A stretch of 36,280 bases of DNA from Prevotella sp. (GCA_017619275.1 JAFZSR010000090.1:70945-107224), one strand, 5' to 3'; counted from the first letter of the stretch, positions 24,401-30,930 are shown. Program-made: numbers and translations. The notes: generated by a model not told the origin, from the letters alone.

Positions 24401-26052
24401 CTAGATAATGTCGCACTTATTATTTTATTATTAGCAATACAAGATTTTATCTCTATTTTTTGTGAGGAAGCAGATGACTCCTTCTCAATTCCTTGAATAC
24501 TTCCAACAATTCCTCCGACAGATTTTTCTCCATATACTAAAGCATTAGAATAACAATATCTAATGATACCCGCTTTTTGCGAACCAACTAATCCTCCTAA
24601 ATAACAATTGCCAGTGATTATGCCGTTAAAATAACTGTTTTCTATCAATATACTTTTAATGTTTTTAGAATAAGTGTAATATGTAATATGACCATTTCCA
24701 CTCCAATACGATCCTTCTCCATTAATAGTATACATATAGCCGTATCCATTGTTTGTAAATACATGAGGTGTAGAAGAATAAGCAATGTTTGGAGAAGCTG
24801 AGCCTACCAATCCTCCTAAATAATCTGCCCCCACAATAGTACCGATAGAAGAACAATTAGAAATATGAATGGGAGAATTATTCCCAGAAATGATTTCGTC
24901 TTTGTAATCTATTGAACAATTATGCCATTTTTTGTCATTTGGCCCCCCATATGTTGAATATATGTGATATGTGTTTAAGCTTGGAGCAGAATCAGACTCG
25001 TCTGTTATACTACCAATTAATCCTCCAATATAATAAAATCCTTCAATATTTCCAAAATGGAAACAATTTTCCATGTTATCGACTAATGCTCCTTTGCTAC
25101 CCCCAACAATACCACCTACATAATCACCGTTAGCTGTTATCTTTCCCACGGAGAAACAAGATTCAAAACTACTTGAGGTTGTTTCGAGTGAGCCAACAAT
25201 GCCACCGACATAATCTGAACCAGAAAGAGAACCTTCGTAGACGCAATTTGTTAAGCTTCCCGAGGAACTGAAACCTGTAATGCCACCAGTATATTTACGT
25301 CCTATGACATCGCTTTTTACATTGATGGTGTTCAGTGTATAGTTAGTAGCTTTACCAAACAAGCCACCCGTATAACCGCCTGTATTAGAATTAGAAACTG
25401 TACCTGTAGCACTACCATTGGAAAACTCGCCTCCTTCCACTTTACCTATAAATCCTCCGACAAGCCCAGCTGTCGCTGTGGCAGAAGCATTTACGCTAAA
25501 TGCGGAATAGTTTGTATTATTGGAATAACCAGTGAAACCACCCACAAAGGTTTTTCCCAACACACCAGTTTCCCCATTCATAATTACATGACAATTGGAC
25601 ACACCAGATTCACTGATGTATCCAAACATAGCTCCTACATTGTCTGCACCCGTAACAGTTGTTCCCTCAATCGTCAGGTCTGTAATTGTAGCATTAGCCA
25701 CATAGCCAAAGAATCCCACGTTGTTGGTAGAAGTTCGGTTGATTCTTAGTCCTGTGATTTTGTGGTTATTTCCATAGAACTTTCCTTTAAAAGGAGATGA
25801 CTCAACACCAATGGGAAGCCATCCCTGAGTAGGATTGTTCTCGGCAATCCAGTTGGTGAGGTCCAAGTCCTTCATCAAGTGAAACACCACTCCCTCTTGA
25901 TTGAGGAAATTCGCTAATTGCGATAACTGGTCCACATTGTAGATTCTGTACGGGTCGTTCTCAGTTCCTGATCCTGTACCTGATAGGCTACCCTGTGCAA
26001 ATGCTAGTAGCGAGCATAGGAACAAAGCTCCAGAAGTTAATAGTCGTTTCAT
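21433..26052 (-). CDS. Large GLUG-repeat surface protein with Ig-like, cohesin and dockerin modules
   Basis: The 1539-residue protein starts with a signal peptide (MKRLLTSGALFLCSLLAFAQ). A GSGTENDPYRIYNVDQL header (about 27) opens a long region of GLUG repeats (VGGIVGS, LGGLVGS) to about 600. A second header, GSGTEDDPYRIYTAEDL (about 715), opens another GLUG block to about 1115, so the repeat region is internally duplicated. Then come a bacterial Ig-like Big_2 domain (about 1137-1225, TWTSSNTAVATVEDGVVTA), a helical spacer (about 1226-1305), a cohesin-like domain (about 1314-1455) and a two-segment dockerin (DINSDGTVNVLDY, DVDVNGVIDVRDY). The first dockerin loop here keeps the usual Gly. It is probably an adhesin or scaffold. 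DNA of the N-terminal half (about 24340-25790) is strikingly A+T-rich compared with the rest. Confidence 0.85.
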   Translation of the reverse strand: MKRLLTSGALFLCSLLAFAQGSLSGTGSGTENDPYRIYNVDQLSQLANFLNQEGVVFHLMKDLDLTNWIAENNPTQGWLPIGVESSPFKGKFYGNNHKITGLRINRTSTNNVGFFGYVANATITDLTIEGTTVTGADNVGAMFGYISESGVSNCHVIMNGETGVLGKTFVGGFTGYSNNTNYSAFSVNASATATAGLVGGFIGKVEGGEFSNGSATGTVSNSNTGGYTGGLFGKATNYTLNTINVKSDVIGRKYTGGITGFSSSGSLTNCVYEGSLSGSDYVGGIVGSLETTSSSFESCFSVGKITANGDYVGGIVGGSKGALVDNMENCFHFGNIEGFYYIGGLIGSITDESDSAPSLNTYHIYSTYGGPNDKKWHNCSIDYKDEIISGNNSPIHISNCSSIGTIVGADYLGGLVGSASPNIAYSSTPHVFTNNGYGYMYTINGEGSYWSGNGHITYYTYSKNIKSILIENSYFNGIITGNCYLGGLVGSQKAGIIRYCYSNALVYGEKSVGGIVGSIQGIEKESSASSQKIEIKSCIANNKIISATLSSIGRVYGRKENNYIEIGNLGSSEGNRALAQTKVILQGVVQEVEDDLQNGTSIGPSLLRLKATYVSMGWDFDNNWNNLETECYPYKKYQAAPPVIESDLVSQATSINGKSLDGGTVYLFYKDREVVSTTCNGNNWTFSTEPLQSGALVQIYADVEGMTPSYYTTTTVGYPGSGTEDDPYRIYTAEDLRGASNRGYYKLMNDIDLTAWINENSPTEGWPAIGRNSGEATYIDGDGHKVTGLWMNTTQNYNGLFSNFSAGQIKNLTVEVATGKKVKGGDYTGILIGRNANGRLVNCTVKGEVEGTGHVGGLAGYVENTTISAITDDATITGTTFVGGVAGQAMNCTITSCNAVTTITSSGEGSKVGGLVGYAKDGSISKCTAQNSLTASGASNYVGGLIGYTETPVTLSFSTGNVAATGNDSYSGGLVGYALSPIENSYSTANTTGTLFTAALVGYTFSSIDKCYAKGDVNGVMYGGGVVGELDGSNASLSNSVACCNTLSLTAQTSWGSRVIGGFKNGAAEPGNTNYALSTMQVSLNNVPQTKTDDPVEGIAKSAANLMKAETYKGIGWDFSSVWAIDEGESYPYLVWETIANPVTSITLDKTTMIIAVGKSETINASIQPMGASNKRLTWTSSNTAVATVEDGVVTAVAVGTATITATSTDGSDISAICAVTVVANKDAAIAELQAIVDYAQDLYDNSTEGEDIGQYAAGSRAQLLAVINSVKARISSTMSDEAIVECTNEINAAIELFQSRQVTAGEDTDISQLDNTIYIERIEASAGQQIQLSLKMKNSAPIRGFQFDLYLPAGVTVAKTSKGKIMGQLSPSRLPDEDEHTLTFSEQPDGAIRFLCGSQYDEVFTGNDGEIATLTVNISETMEEGDYPLLLKGIVLSETDITRYYETALVKSTLAIISYILGDINSDGTVNVLDYTGVANHIHGSTPTGFVLKAADVDVNGVIDVRDYTGVANIIHTGSITGNTNATARRKTDMREPQ

Positions 26053-26089
26053 AAAATTTATAGTTTATATTCATCTTAAATTTTTTTTG

Positions 26090-26737
26090 CTAAAGAGATA
26101 ATAACGAACTCAACAATTCAATACTGATGCAAGGTATGTAACATTTGTTATCTAGTCTGCGTAAATTATATGTTATACAATAAATATCTTTTGCTTTTTC
26201 CTCAACTAAAGGTTCACCTCGATATCGTTTTTTTATATCTTTCATTGTTCCTCCCAAAAGAATAAACGCTCCTTTATTGAATGGATGAGTTAACAATGTC
26301 TCTTTTCTCATATAGGCAGATAACTTCTTAAGATCTGTTATTAATTTGGGACTACTTTTATCTTTTAGTCCATTAAGTGTTTTTATTTCACAGATTAATT
26401 CTTGTATGTGACTATCATATTGTGAATGATGATAAACGAGATCGGGATAAAAGCAACTTCTTATTTTCCCCTTTTTTGAATAGCCAAAGATTTTGCATAA
26501 ATACTCTAAATATTTTTCCTCGCTATACTTTTTGGGAACTTCTGCATTAATTACCATATCTTCATTGTTGTATTCTATAAGATTCTCCCATTGACGATAT
26601 AATTCATAGGCAAAATTTCTTTCATTGCCGTATCTTAAATCGTCACCCCTATCCAAAGCATATTTGCAATTTGATATAAGATTTGGAGGTACCAAACAGA
26701 GTGCCTTTAATAAGGTTAGTATACTAGTAGGAACCAT
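26090..26737 (-). CDS. PD-(D/E)XK nuclease-like protein
   Basis: The 215-residue protein has no signal peptide. Its middle reads CFYPDLVYHHSQYDSHIQEL followed by ICEIKTLNG. The spacing Asp99...Glu117-x-Lys119, with Pro98 before the Asp and a helix Glu near residue 45, fits the PD-(D/E)XK nuclease fold used by restriction enzymes, repair nucleases and transposon nucleases. I cannot name the subfamily. The DNA is A+T-rich, unlike the genes to its right, and it stands 37 bases upstream of the GLUG gene on the same strand. It may be a remnant of the transfer that brought in the A+T-rich half of that gene, or a restriction or defence factor. AGGAGG lies 17 bases before the ATG, too far to be a typical ribosome site. 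Confidence 0.55.
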   Translation of the reverse strand: MVPTSILTLLKALCLVPPNLISNCKYALDRGDDLRYGNERNFAYELYRQWENLIEYNNEDMVINAEVPKKYSEEKYLEYLCKIFGYSKKGKIRSCFYPDLVYHHSQYDSHIQELICEIKTLNGLKDKSSPKLITDLKKLSAYMRKETLLTHPFNKGAFILLGGTMKDIKKRYRGEPLVEEKAKDIYCITYNLRRLDNKCYIPCISIELLSSLLSL

Positions 26738-26811
26738 TATTTAATTATCTACAGCCTCCTATACACCCCAGAGTTGGCAGTTAACAGTTTGTTTACAGGT
26801 AAGCTTATGAT

Positions 26812-27087
26812 ACAAAAAAGGCGTAGGTGTCTGTTTCTCTGCCCATCCTGGGGTCGTAGGCTCTCGCATTGCCCTCTCTACACAGGATAGACAACGCTCA
26901 TCAGCCCACGCCAGCACGAACTATATAATAAGGTATATAGAAACGCACTACGTAGACGTTTCGGTTGTCATCTGCCTGTTGTAGAGATTGGAACTTGCGA
27001 GATTCACGACCCACAACGACAGACGTTCGAAAACGTCTTTCTCATATATAAGACCGCCCGCTCACCCACAGGGGGCCAACAAGCGAT
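26812..27087 (-). ncRNA. Candidate structured RNA or long leader, about 275 nt
   Basis: A full promoter on the minus strand (27092-27122) is followed by a chain of hairpins. AGACGTT/AACGTCT encloses a 4-base loop at 27021-27038, AAACG/CGTTT lies at 26941-26961, and CTATATA/TATATAG at 26921-26940. The last is a compound stem in which 26820-26824, 26828-26832, 26845-26850 and 26856-26859 pair in order with 26908-26912, 26889-26893, 26883-26888 and 26878-26881. Six U (26819-26814) follow, as in an intrinsic terminator. No credible protein is encoded. It does not show the hallmarks of RNase P RNA, tmRNA, SRP RNA or riboswitches that I know. If the terminator leaks, the same RNA is the leader of the nuclease-like gene at 26737. 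Confidence 0.5.
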
Positions 27088-27091
27088 GGTG

Positions 27092-27122
27092 CAAAATTAC
27101 AAAAAACAAACCGAACCGCCAA
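27092..27122 (-). promoter_or_regulatory. Promoter of the candidate structured RNA
   Basis: TTG (27122-27120), a 20-base spacer and TAATTTTG (27099-27092) match the Bacteroidetes consensus exactly on the minus strand. No gene starts within 350 bases downstream. Confidence 0.7.
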
Positions 27123-27143
27123 GCGATTCGGGGATTATTTTTT
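27111..27143 (+). terminator. Terminator-like hairpin with T-run
   Basis: CCGAA (27111-27115) pairs with TTCGG (27127-27131), and the inner CGC pairs with GCG. GGATTATTTTTT follows. It overlaps the -33 element of the minus-strand promoter at 27092-27122. On the plus strand it would end any transcript read through from 26738 onward. Confidence 0.4.
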
Positions 27144-27204
27144 CACAATAGAATAAAGATGTATATAGGAATGACACCTCCCTTGGAGGAAAAGACAAAA
27201 TATG

Positions 27205-27359
27205 TTGCACTACTTGCACTGCTTGCACCAATATATGCATTTTCAGAAGGGTGGCTCCTCAGCTGAAAAAGTCAACGCCTTTTTTCAAAAAGTCGTTCAC
27301 TTTCTGAAAAAAGGCGTGTGTGTCCAGGTGCAAGCAGTGCAAGCAGTGCAAGTAGTGCA
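27205..27359. repeat. Nested inverted repeats with GCAAGCAGT-type units
   Basis: The outer arms are TTGCACTACTTGCACTGCTT... at 27205-27228 and the inverse at 27337-27359. The right side carries one extra 10-base GCAAGCAGTG unit. Inside, ACGCCTTTTTTCA (27275-27287) is matched exactly by its inverse at 27305-27317. The inner stem has T-runs on both strands and could end transcription either way. Confidence 0.75.
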
Positions 27360-27455
27360 CCATTTTTTCCGATTTAAAAATAATGAAAAAATGAATTGTC
27401 CATGCGGACTCCCGTAGGGATGGAAACACCCACGAAAATTTCTCGTACGAGATTT

Positions 27456-27515
27456 TTCAAAAAAGCGTTACCAAATTTCAAAAAAGCGTTACCAAATTTT
27501 CAAAAAGCGCCACCG
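27456..27515. repeat. Three imperfect 21-22-bp tandem repeats
   Basis: Units of TTCAAAAAAGCGTTACCAAAT start near 27456, 27477 and 27499; the last has diverged (GCGCCACC). They lie in the gene-free stretch before the amylase stop. A perfect 12-bp palindrome TCTCGTACGAGA sits just before them at 27441-27452. Confidence 0.6.
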
Positions 27516-27595
27516 CCTGAAAACCGCATATACATGCAATCTTGGCGGGGGCAATTGAACTCCAGAGAACGACCTTGATTTCTGTGTTTCCTTTT

Positions 27596-29239
27596 TTATG
27601 GATGCAGCGAGAGCACCACCGACTGGCGGGGCTCCAGGCTGATGCTGACGGCAGCGTCGCGATGAAAAGACATGAGGCTGTCGGCACCGTTGAGGAGGTC
27701 GTGGGCCTGATAGTCGCCCTCGGGTATCGACAGATGGTCGAAAGCATGGCCGGGAATGTTGATTCCAACATGGGCGGGCACGTCGTCGAAGTTGGCCACC
27801 ACCAGCAACAGTTGTCCTTTGGCCTTACGCATGAAAGCATATTGGCGGGTGAGGTGGGTGTTCGCATACATCAGGTCGAAGTTGGTGCCGTTGGCCACGG
27901 CGGGCTCGTGGCGGGCGATAAGCAACACGCGACGGTAGTAGTCGGAGAGGACGTTCTCGCGCTCTGGCTGCAGCGCCCAGTAGTCGAAGATGGTGGTGCG
28001 TCCGTCGCATCCGCTGAATCCCTCGGTGTCCATGCCACGCTCGCCCCACTCCTGCCCAGCATAGAGCATGAAGGGGTTCTGCTGCAGCAGGGCGGCCACC
28101 ACCAGTGCGGGTAGGGCCTTTTGGGCATCGCCAAGAAGGAAGTCGCTGGCCAGGCGCTGCTCGTCGTGGTTCTCAAGGAAGTAGAGCATGTGCTGGCGGA
28201 TGTCGTCGCATTGTTGCCAAGCCTGGGTGATGGCTTGCACCGGACGGCGGTGGCGCAGCACGTCGCACAGCGTGTCGTACATGCCCACCTTGTCGTAGAG
28301 ATAGTCGAAGCCCGATGCCAGATAATGCCGGTACTCCGCAGGGTTGTACACCTCGCCGATGAAAAGGATGCCGGGGTGCTGCTCCTTGACCTGCTGCGTA
28401 GCCCATGCCCAGAACGCGGCGGGCACCATCTCGGCCATGTCGCAGCGGAAACCATCGACGCCTTTCGCTGCCCAGTAGAGCAGGATGTGGAGCATCTTCG
28501 TCCACGTGCTGGGCACGGGGGCATCGGCAGGAAGATGGAAGGAGGAGGGCGTTACGCCGGCATAGTAGTCGACGCCATAGTTGAGTTTCACCGTCTCGTA
28601 CCAGTCGTTCATGCTGGGCGCGTTGTGGAAGCAATCGTTGCCAGTGGCGCGTGCGGGAAACTCGGTATATGGTTCTTTCTCACCATGATAAAGGTCGAAG
28701 TATGGAGTGAAGCTTTGGCCTGGGCAGTAGTAGAAATTGTTTTGAGCGTCGAAGCCCTTGTTGGTGTCGTCGCCTTCGCCAAGGTCTTGCACGCCCTGTG
28801 GCTTGGCGATGCTTTGGTACTGGCGGGCCACATGGTTGGGCACGAAGTCGATGATCATCTTCAGGCCGGCGCGATGGGTGCGGTTCACCAGGCGGTCGAA
28901 CTCCTGTATGCGCTTCTCGACATCTACGGCCAAGTCGGGGTCAACGTCGTAATAGTCGCAGACGGCGTAGGGCGAACCTGCCTGGCCTTTCACCACGGCG
29001 GGGTGCTGGCGGGGGATGCCATAGCGGGAGTAGTCGGTCATGGTGGCATGGCGTAGGATGCCCGTGTACCACACGTGGGTGATGCCCATCTCGCGGAACT
29101 GCTTCAGCACGGTCGGCGTGAAATCGTTCATCTTGCCGCAGCCGTTCTCTTCCAAGGTGCCAAAAGGCTTACGCGTCTGACAGCGATTGCCGTACAGACG
29201 CGTAAACACTTGATAGATGATGAGTTTATTCGACGCCAT
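27596..29239 (-). CDS. GH13 alpha-amylase-family enzyme
   Basis: I start the gene at ATG 29239 (MASNKLIIYQVFTRLYGNRC, 547 residues), because AAGGAGG stands ten bases before it and the family sequence begins there. The four GH13 regions are visible: DFVPNH, GFRCDMAEM (nucleophile Asp), LFIGEVYNP (acid/base Glu) and FLENHDEQR (third Asp). The C-terminal beta domain ends SISLEPRQSVVLSLHP. There is no signal peptide, so it probably acts in the cytoplasm on maltodextrin or glycogen; this fits with the phosphorylase gene at the left edge. It overlaps the end of fabD by 14 bases, so it is likely translated by coupling to it. Confidence 0.92.
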   Translation of the reverse strand: MASNKLIIYQVFTRLYGNRCQTRKPFGTLEENGCGKMNDFTPTVLKQFREMGITHVWYTGILRHATMTDYSRYGIPRQHPAVVKGQAGSPYAVCDYYDVDPDLAVDVEKRIQEFDRLVNRTHRAGLKMIIDFVPNHVARQYQSIAKPQGVQDLGEGDDTNKGFDAQNNFYYCPGQSFTPYFDLYHGEKEPYTEFPARATGNDCFHNAPSMNDWYETVKLNYGVDYYAGVTPSSFHLPADAPVPSTWTKMLHILLYWAAKGVDGFRCDMAEMVPAAFWAWATQQVKEQHPGILFIGEVYNPAEYRHYLASGFDYLYDKVGMYDTLCDVLRHRRPVQAITQAWQQCDDIRQHMLYFLENHDEQRLASDFLLGDAQKALPALVVAALLQQNPFMLYAGQEWGERGMDTEGFSGCDGRTTIFDYWALQPERENVLSDYYRRVLLIARHEPAVANGTNFDLMYANTHLTRQYAFMRKAKGQLLLVVANFDDVPAHVGINIPGHAFDHLSIPEGDYQAHDLLNGADSLMSFHRDAAVSISLEPRQSVVLSLHP

Positions 29240-30113
29240 GAGCCGATACCTCCTTGTTGATTTTGGCAATCATGCCCTGCAGGGCCTTGCCGGGTCCGCA
29301 CTCGGTGAAGTCGGTGGCACCGTCGGCAATCATCTGCTGCACGCACTGTGTCCAGCGCACGGGGCTGGTGAGCTGGGCAATCAGGTTCTGCTTGATTTCA
29401 GCGGGGTCGGTGTGGGGCTTGCCGTCAACATTCTGATAGATAGGGCAGCGGGGCGTGGTGAACTCGGTGCCCTCGATGGCCTGCTGCAGTTCGTCCTTGG
29501 CGGGCTGCATCAGGGGCGAGTGGAAGGCGCCACCCACCTTCAGCGGCAGGGCGCGCTTGGCACCTGCGGCCTTCAACTGCTCGCAGGCTTCGCCGATGGC
29601 TTCTACGTTGCCACTGATGACCAGCTGGCCGGGGTTGTTGTAGTTGGCGCAGACCACCACATGTCCGTCGTGGTTGATGCCAGCGCAAATCTCTTCCACC
29701 TTCTCGTCGGCTAGACCGATGATGGCGGCCATCGTGGAGGGTTGGGCCTCGCAAGCCTTCTGCATGGCCATCGCACGGGCGTAGACCAGGCGCAGACCAT
29801 CCTCAAACGTCAAAGCACCAGCTGCCACCAAGGCCGAGAACTCGCCCAAAGAGTGGCCGGCGGTCATCTGCGGAGCAAAGGCATCGCCCATGCAGATGGC
29901 CTTGATGACCGAGTGGAGGAAAACGGCGGGCTGAGTGACCTTCGTCTGCTTCAGGTCATCGTCGGTGCCGTTGAACATGATGTCGGTGATGCGGTATCCC
30001 AAAATGTCATTAGCTTTCTCGAAGAGTTCGTGTGCTACGGGATAATTGTCGTAGAGGTCCTTGCCCATGCCTACGAACTGTGCCCCCTGTCCGGGGAATA
30101 CAAATGCTTTCAT
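29226..30113 (-). CDS. fabD: Malonyl-CoA:ACP transacylase
   Basis: This 295-residue protein is the full length of FabD. FVFPGQGAQFVGMGKDLYD opens the acyltransferase fold. GHSLGEFSAL contains the catalytic Ser of the GHSxG motif, and GGAFHSPLMQPA holds the partner His. It loads malonyl groups onto acyl carrier protein for fatty-acid synthesis in the cytoplasm. It is followed with a 14-base overlap by the amylase gene and preceded by a tandem array of promoter-like elements. The stop at 29228-29226 lies inside the amylase start region. Confidence 0.95.
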   Translation of the reverse strand: MKAFVFPGQGAQFVGMGKDLYDNYPVAHELFEKANDILGYRITDIMFNGTDDDLKQTKVTQPAVFLHSVIKAICMGDAFAPQMTAGHSLGEFSALVAAGALTFEDGLRLVYARAMAMQKACEAQPSTMAAIIGLADEKVEEICAGINHDGHVVVCANYNNPGQLVISGNVEAIGEACEQLKAAGAKRALPLKVGGAFHSPLMQPAKDELQQAIEGTEFTTPRCPIYQNVDGKPHTDPAEIKQNLIAQLTSPVRWTQCVQQMIADGATDFTECGPGKALQGMIAKINKEVSAHGVE

Positions 30114-30150
30114 TTGTCCTTTGTTTATATATAATATTGTTAAGCGGGTG

Positions 30151-30180
30151 CAAAGGTACGAATAAGCGAGCGAAAAGCAA
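30151..30180 (-). promoter_or_regulatory. fabD promoter P1
   Basis: TTG (30180-30178), 19 bases, then TACCTTTG (30158-30151) match the Bacteroidetes consensus. The fabD ATG lies 37 bases downstream. It belongs to a series of three -7 elements spaced exactly 84 bases apart. Confidence 0.75.
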
Positions 30181-30363
30181 AAGAAAAACGCGTTTTTCTT
30201 TGCTTTTCCGAGCGAAAGTACCTTCGGCGACAGCCAAAGTTAAGAATAAGCGAGCGAAAAGCAAAAGAAAAACGCGTTTTTCTTTTCTTTTCCGAGCGAA
30301 AGTACCTTCGGCGACAGCCAAAGTTACAAATAAGCGAGGGAAAAGACGAAAGAAAAGGGAAAT
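30161..30363. repeat. 84-bp tandem duplication upstream of fabD
   Basis: Copies start at 30161 and 30245, and a truncated, diverged third starts at 30329. Each full copy carries the palindrome AAAGAAAAACG/CGTTTTTCTTT (30180-30201 and 30264-30285), the sequence CGAAAGTACCTTCGGCGACA and a -7 element. The array fills the whole gap between the Fur-family gene and fabD. Confidence 0.9.
30235..30264 (-). promoter_or_regulatory. Duplicated fabD promoter P2
   Basis: TTG (30264-30262), 19 bases and TAACTTTG (30242-30235) form a second complete promoter, 84 bases upstream of P1. A third TAACTTTG stands at 30326-30319 but without a good TTG at the -33 position. Confidence 0.6.
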
Positions 30364-30777
30364 CTAATCGCAATCGGGGCAAAAACCTTTCACAATGTAG
30401 TTAGCCGAGCGCACGGTGAAGCCCGGCGGAACTGTCACCTGCGGCACGGCAACGCCATCGAGGCAGAACGTGCGCTGGCAACGCTCGCAGAAGAAATGCA
30501 CGTGCAGGTCGTCGTCTTCCTGTTGACTATGGCTGTGGCACAGTTCATAGCGCATGGCACCCGAGCCATCGTCGATGGTGTGAACGAGATGATGGTCGCG
30601 AAAAAGAGTCAGCGCACGGAAGACACCCGACTTGTCGATGGTGAGTATGCGGTTTTCAAGTTCCAGCAATGTCAGCGGACGAGCCGAGGTGGCCAGCGCT
30701 CGCAGTACCACAATGCGGTTCGACGTCGGTTTCACGCCATGCGAAGTCAGGAGGTGTTCACATTCATCTTGTTTCAT
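30364..30777 (-). CDS. Fur-family metal-responsive repressor
   Basis: The 137-residue protein has the Fur layout. The winged-helix N-terminus (about 1-80) contains SHGVKPTSNRIVVLRALATS and KSGVFRALTLFRDHHLV. The dimerisation and metal domain has the His cluster DDDLHVHFFCERCQRTFCLD and a second Cys pair in GFCPDCD. Two CxxC pairs form the structural zinc site. The family senses iron, zinc or peroxide and represses uptake genes; which metal applies here cannot be told from the sequence. The stop is 250 bases before fabD. The promoter at 30782-30812 ends only four bases before the ATG, which suggests a leaderless or nearly leaderless message. Confidence 0.85.
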   Translation of the reverse strand: MKQDECEHLLTSHGVKPTSNRIVVLRALATSARPLTLLELENRILTIDKSGVFRALTLFRDHHLVHTIDDGSGAMRYELCHSHSQQEDDDLHVHFFCERCQRTFCLDGVAVPQVTVPPGFTVRSANYIVKGFCPDCD

Positions 30778-30781
30778 AGTG

Positions 30782-30812
30782 CAAATGTATTCATTTTCTT
30801 TGGTTCCACCAA
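30782..30812 (-). promoter_or_regulatory. Promoter of the Fur-family gene
   Basis: TTTG (on the minus strand TTG at 30812-30810), 20 bases and TACATTTG (30789-30782) match the consensus. The ATG begins at 30777. Confidence 0.75.
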
Positions 30813-30872
30813 ATAAATAAGGAAAAAAAGCGTCAACGAAGCATTTGCTGCGGCCGATTTTTGGCAGAACAC

Positions 30873-30930
30873 TGACAAGTTGTCATATCTGCGACTGTGG
30901 TTTTTCAATTGGCACACGTTTTGTTGTCAT
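30873..30930 (+). promoter_or_regulatory. Possible sigma-54-type promoter and dyad of dnaK
   Basis: TTGGCACACGTTTTGTTG (30909-30926) resembles the sigma-54 consensus TGGCAC-N5-TTGC, with T in place of the last C. A dyad TGACAA-G-TTGTCA lies at 30873-30885, and a further TTGTCAT lies at 30924-30930. No TAnnTTTG element and no CIRCE inverted repeat is present before dnaK. Confidence 0.4.

Noticed and set aside
26816-26900. Minus-strand peptide containing AYDPRMGRE, like the end of an RHS core
   Set aside because: The open stretch is only about 35 codons, has no upstream RHS sequence and lies within the paired part of the candidate RNA; chance is more likely.
26812-27090. Identity of the structured RNA as RNase P RNA, tmRNA or SRP RNA
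   Set aside because: The conserved cores expected for these (for example GAGGAAAGTC, a tRNA-like end with a tag frame, or the SRP tetraloop domain) are absent.
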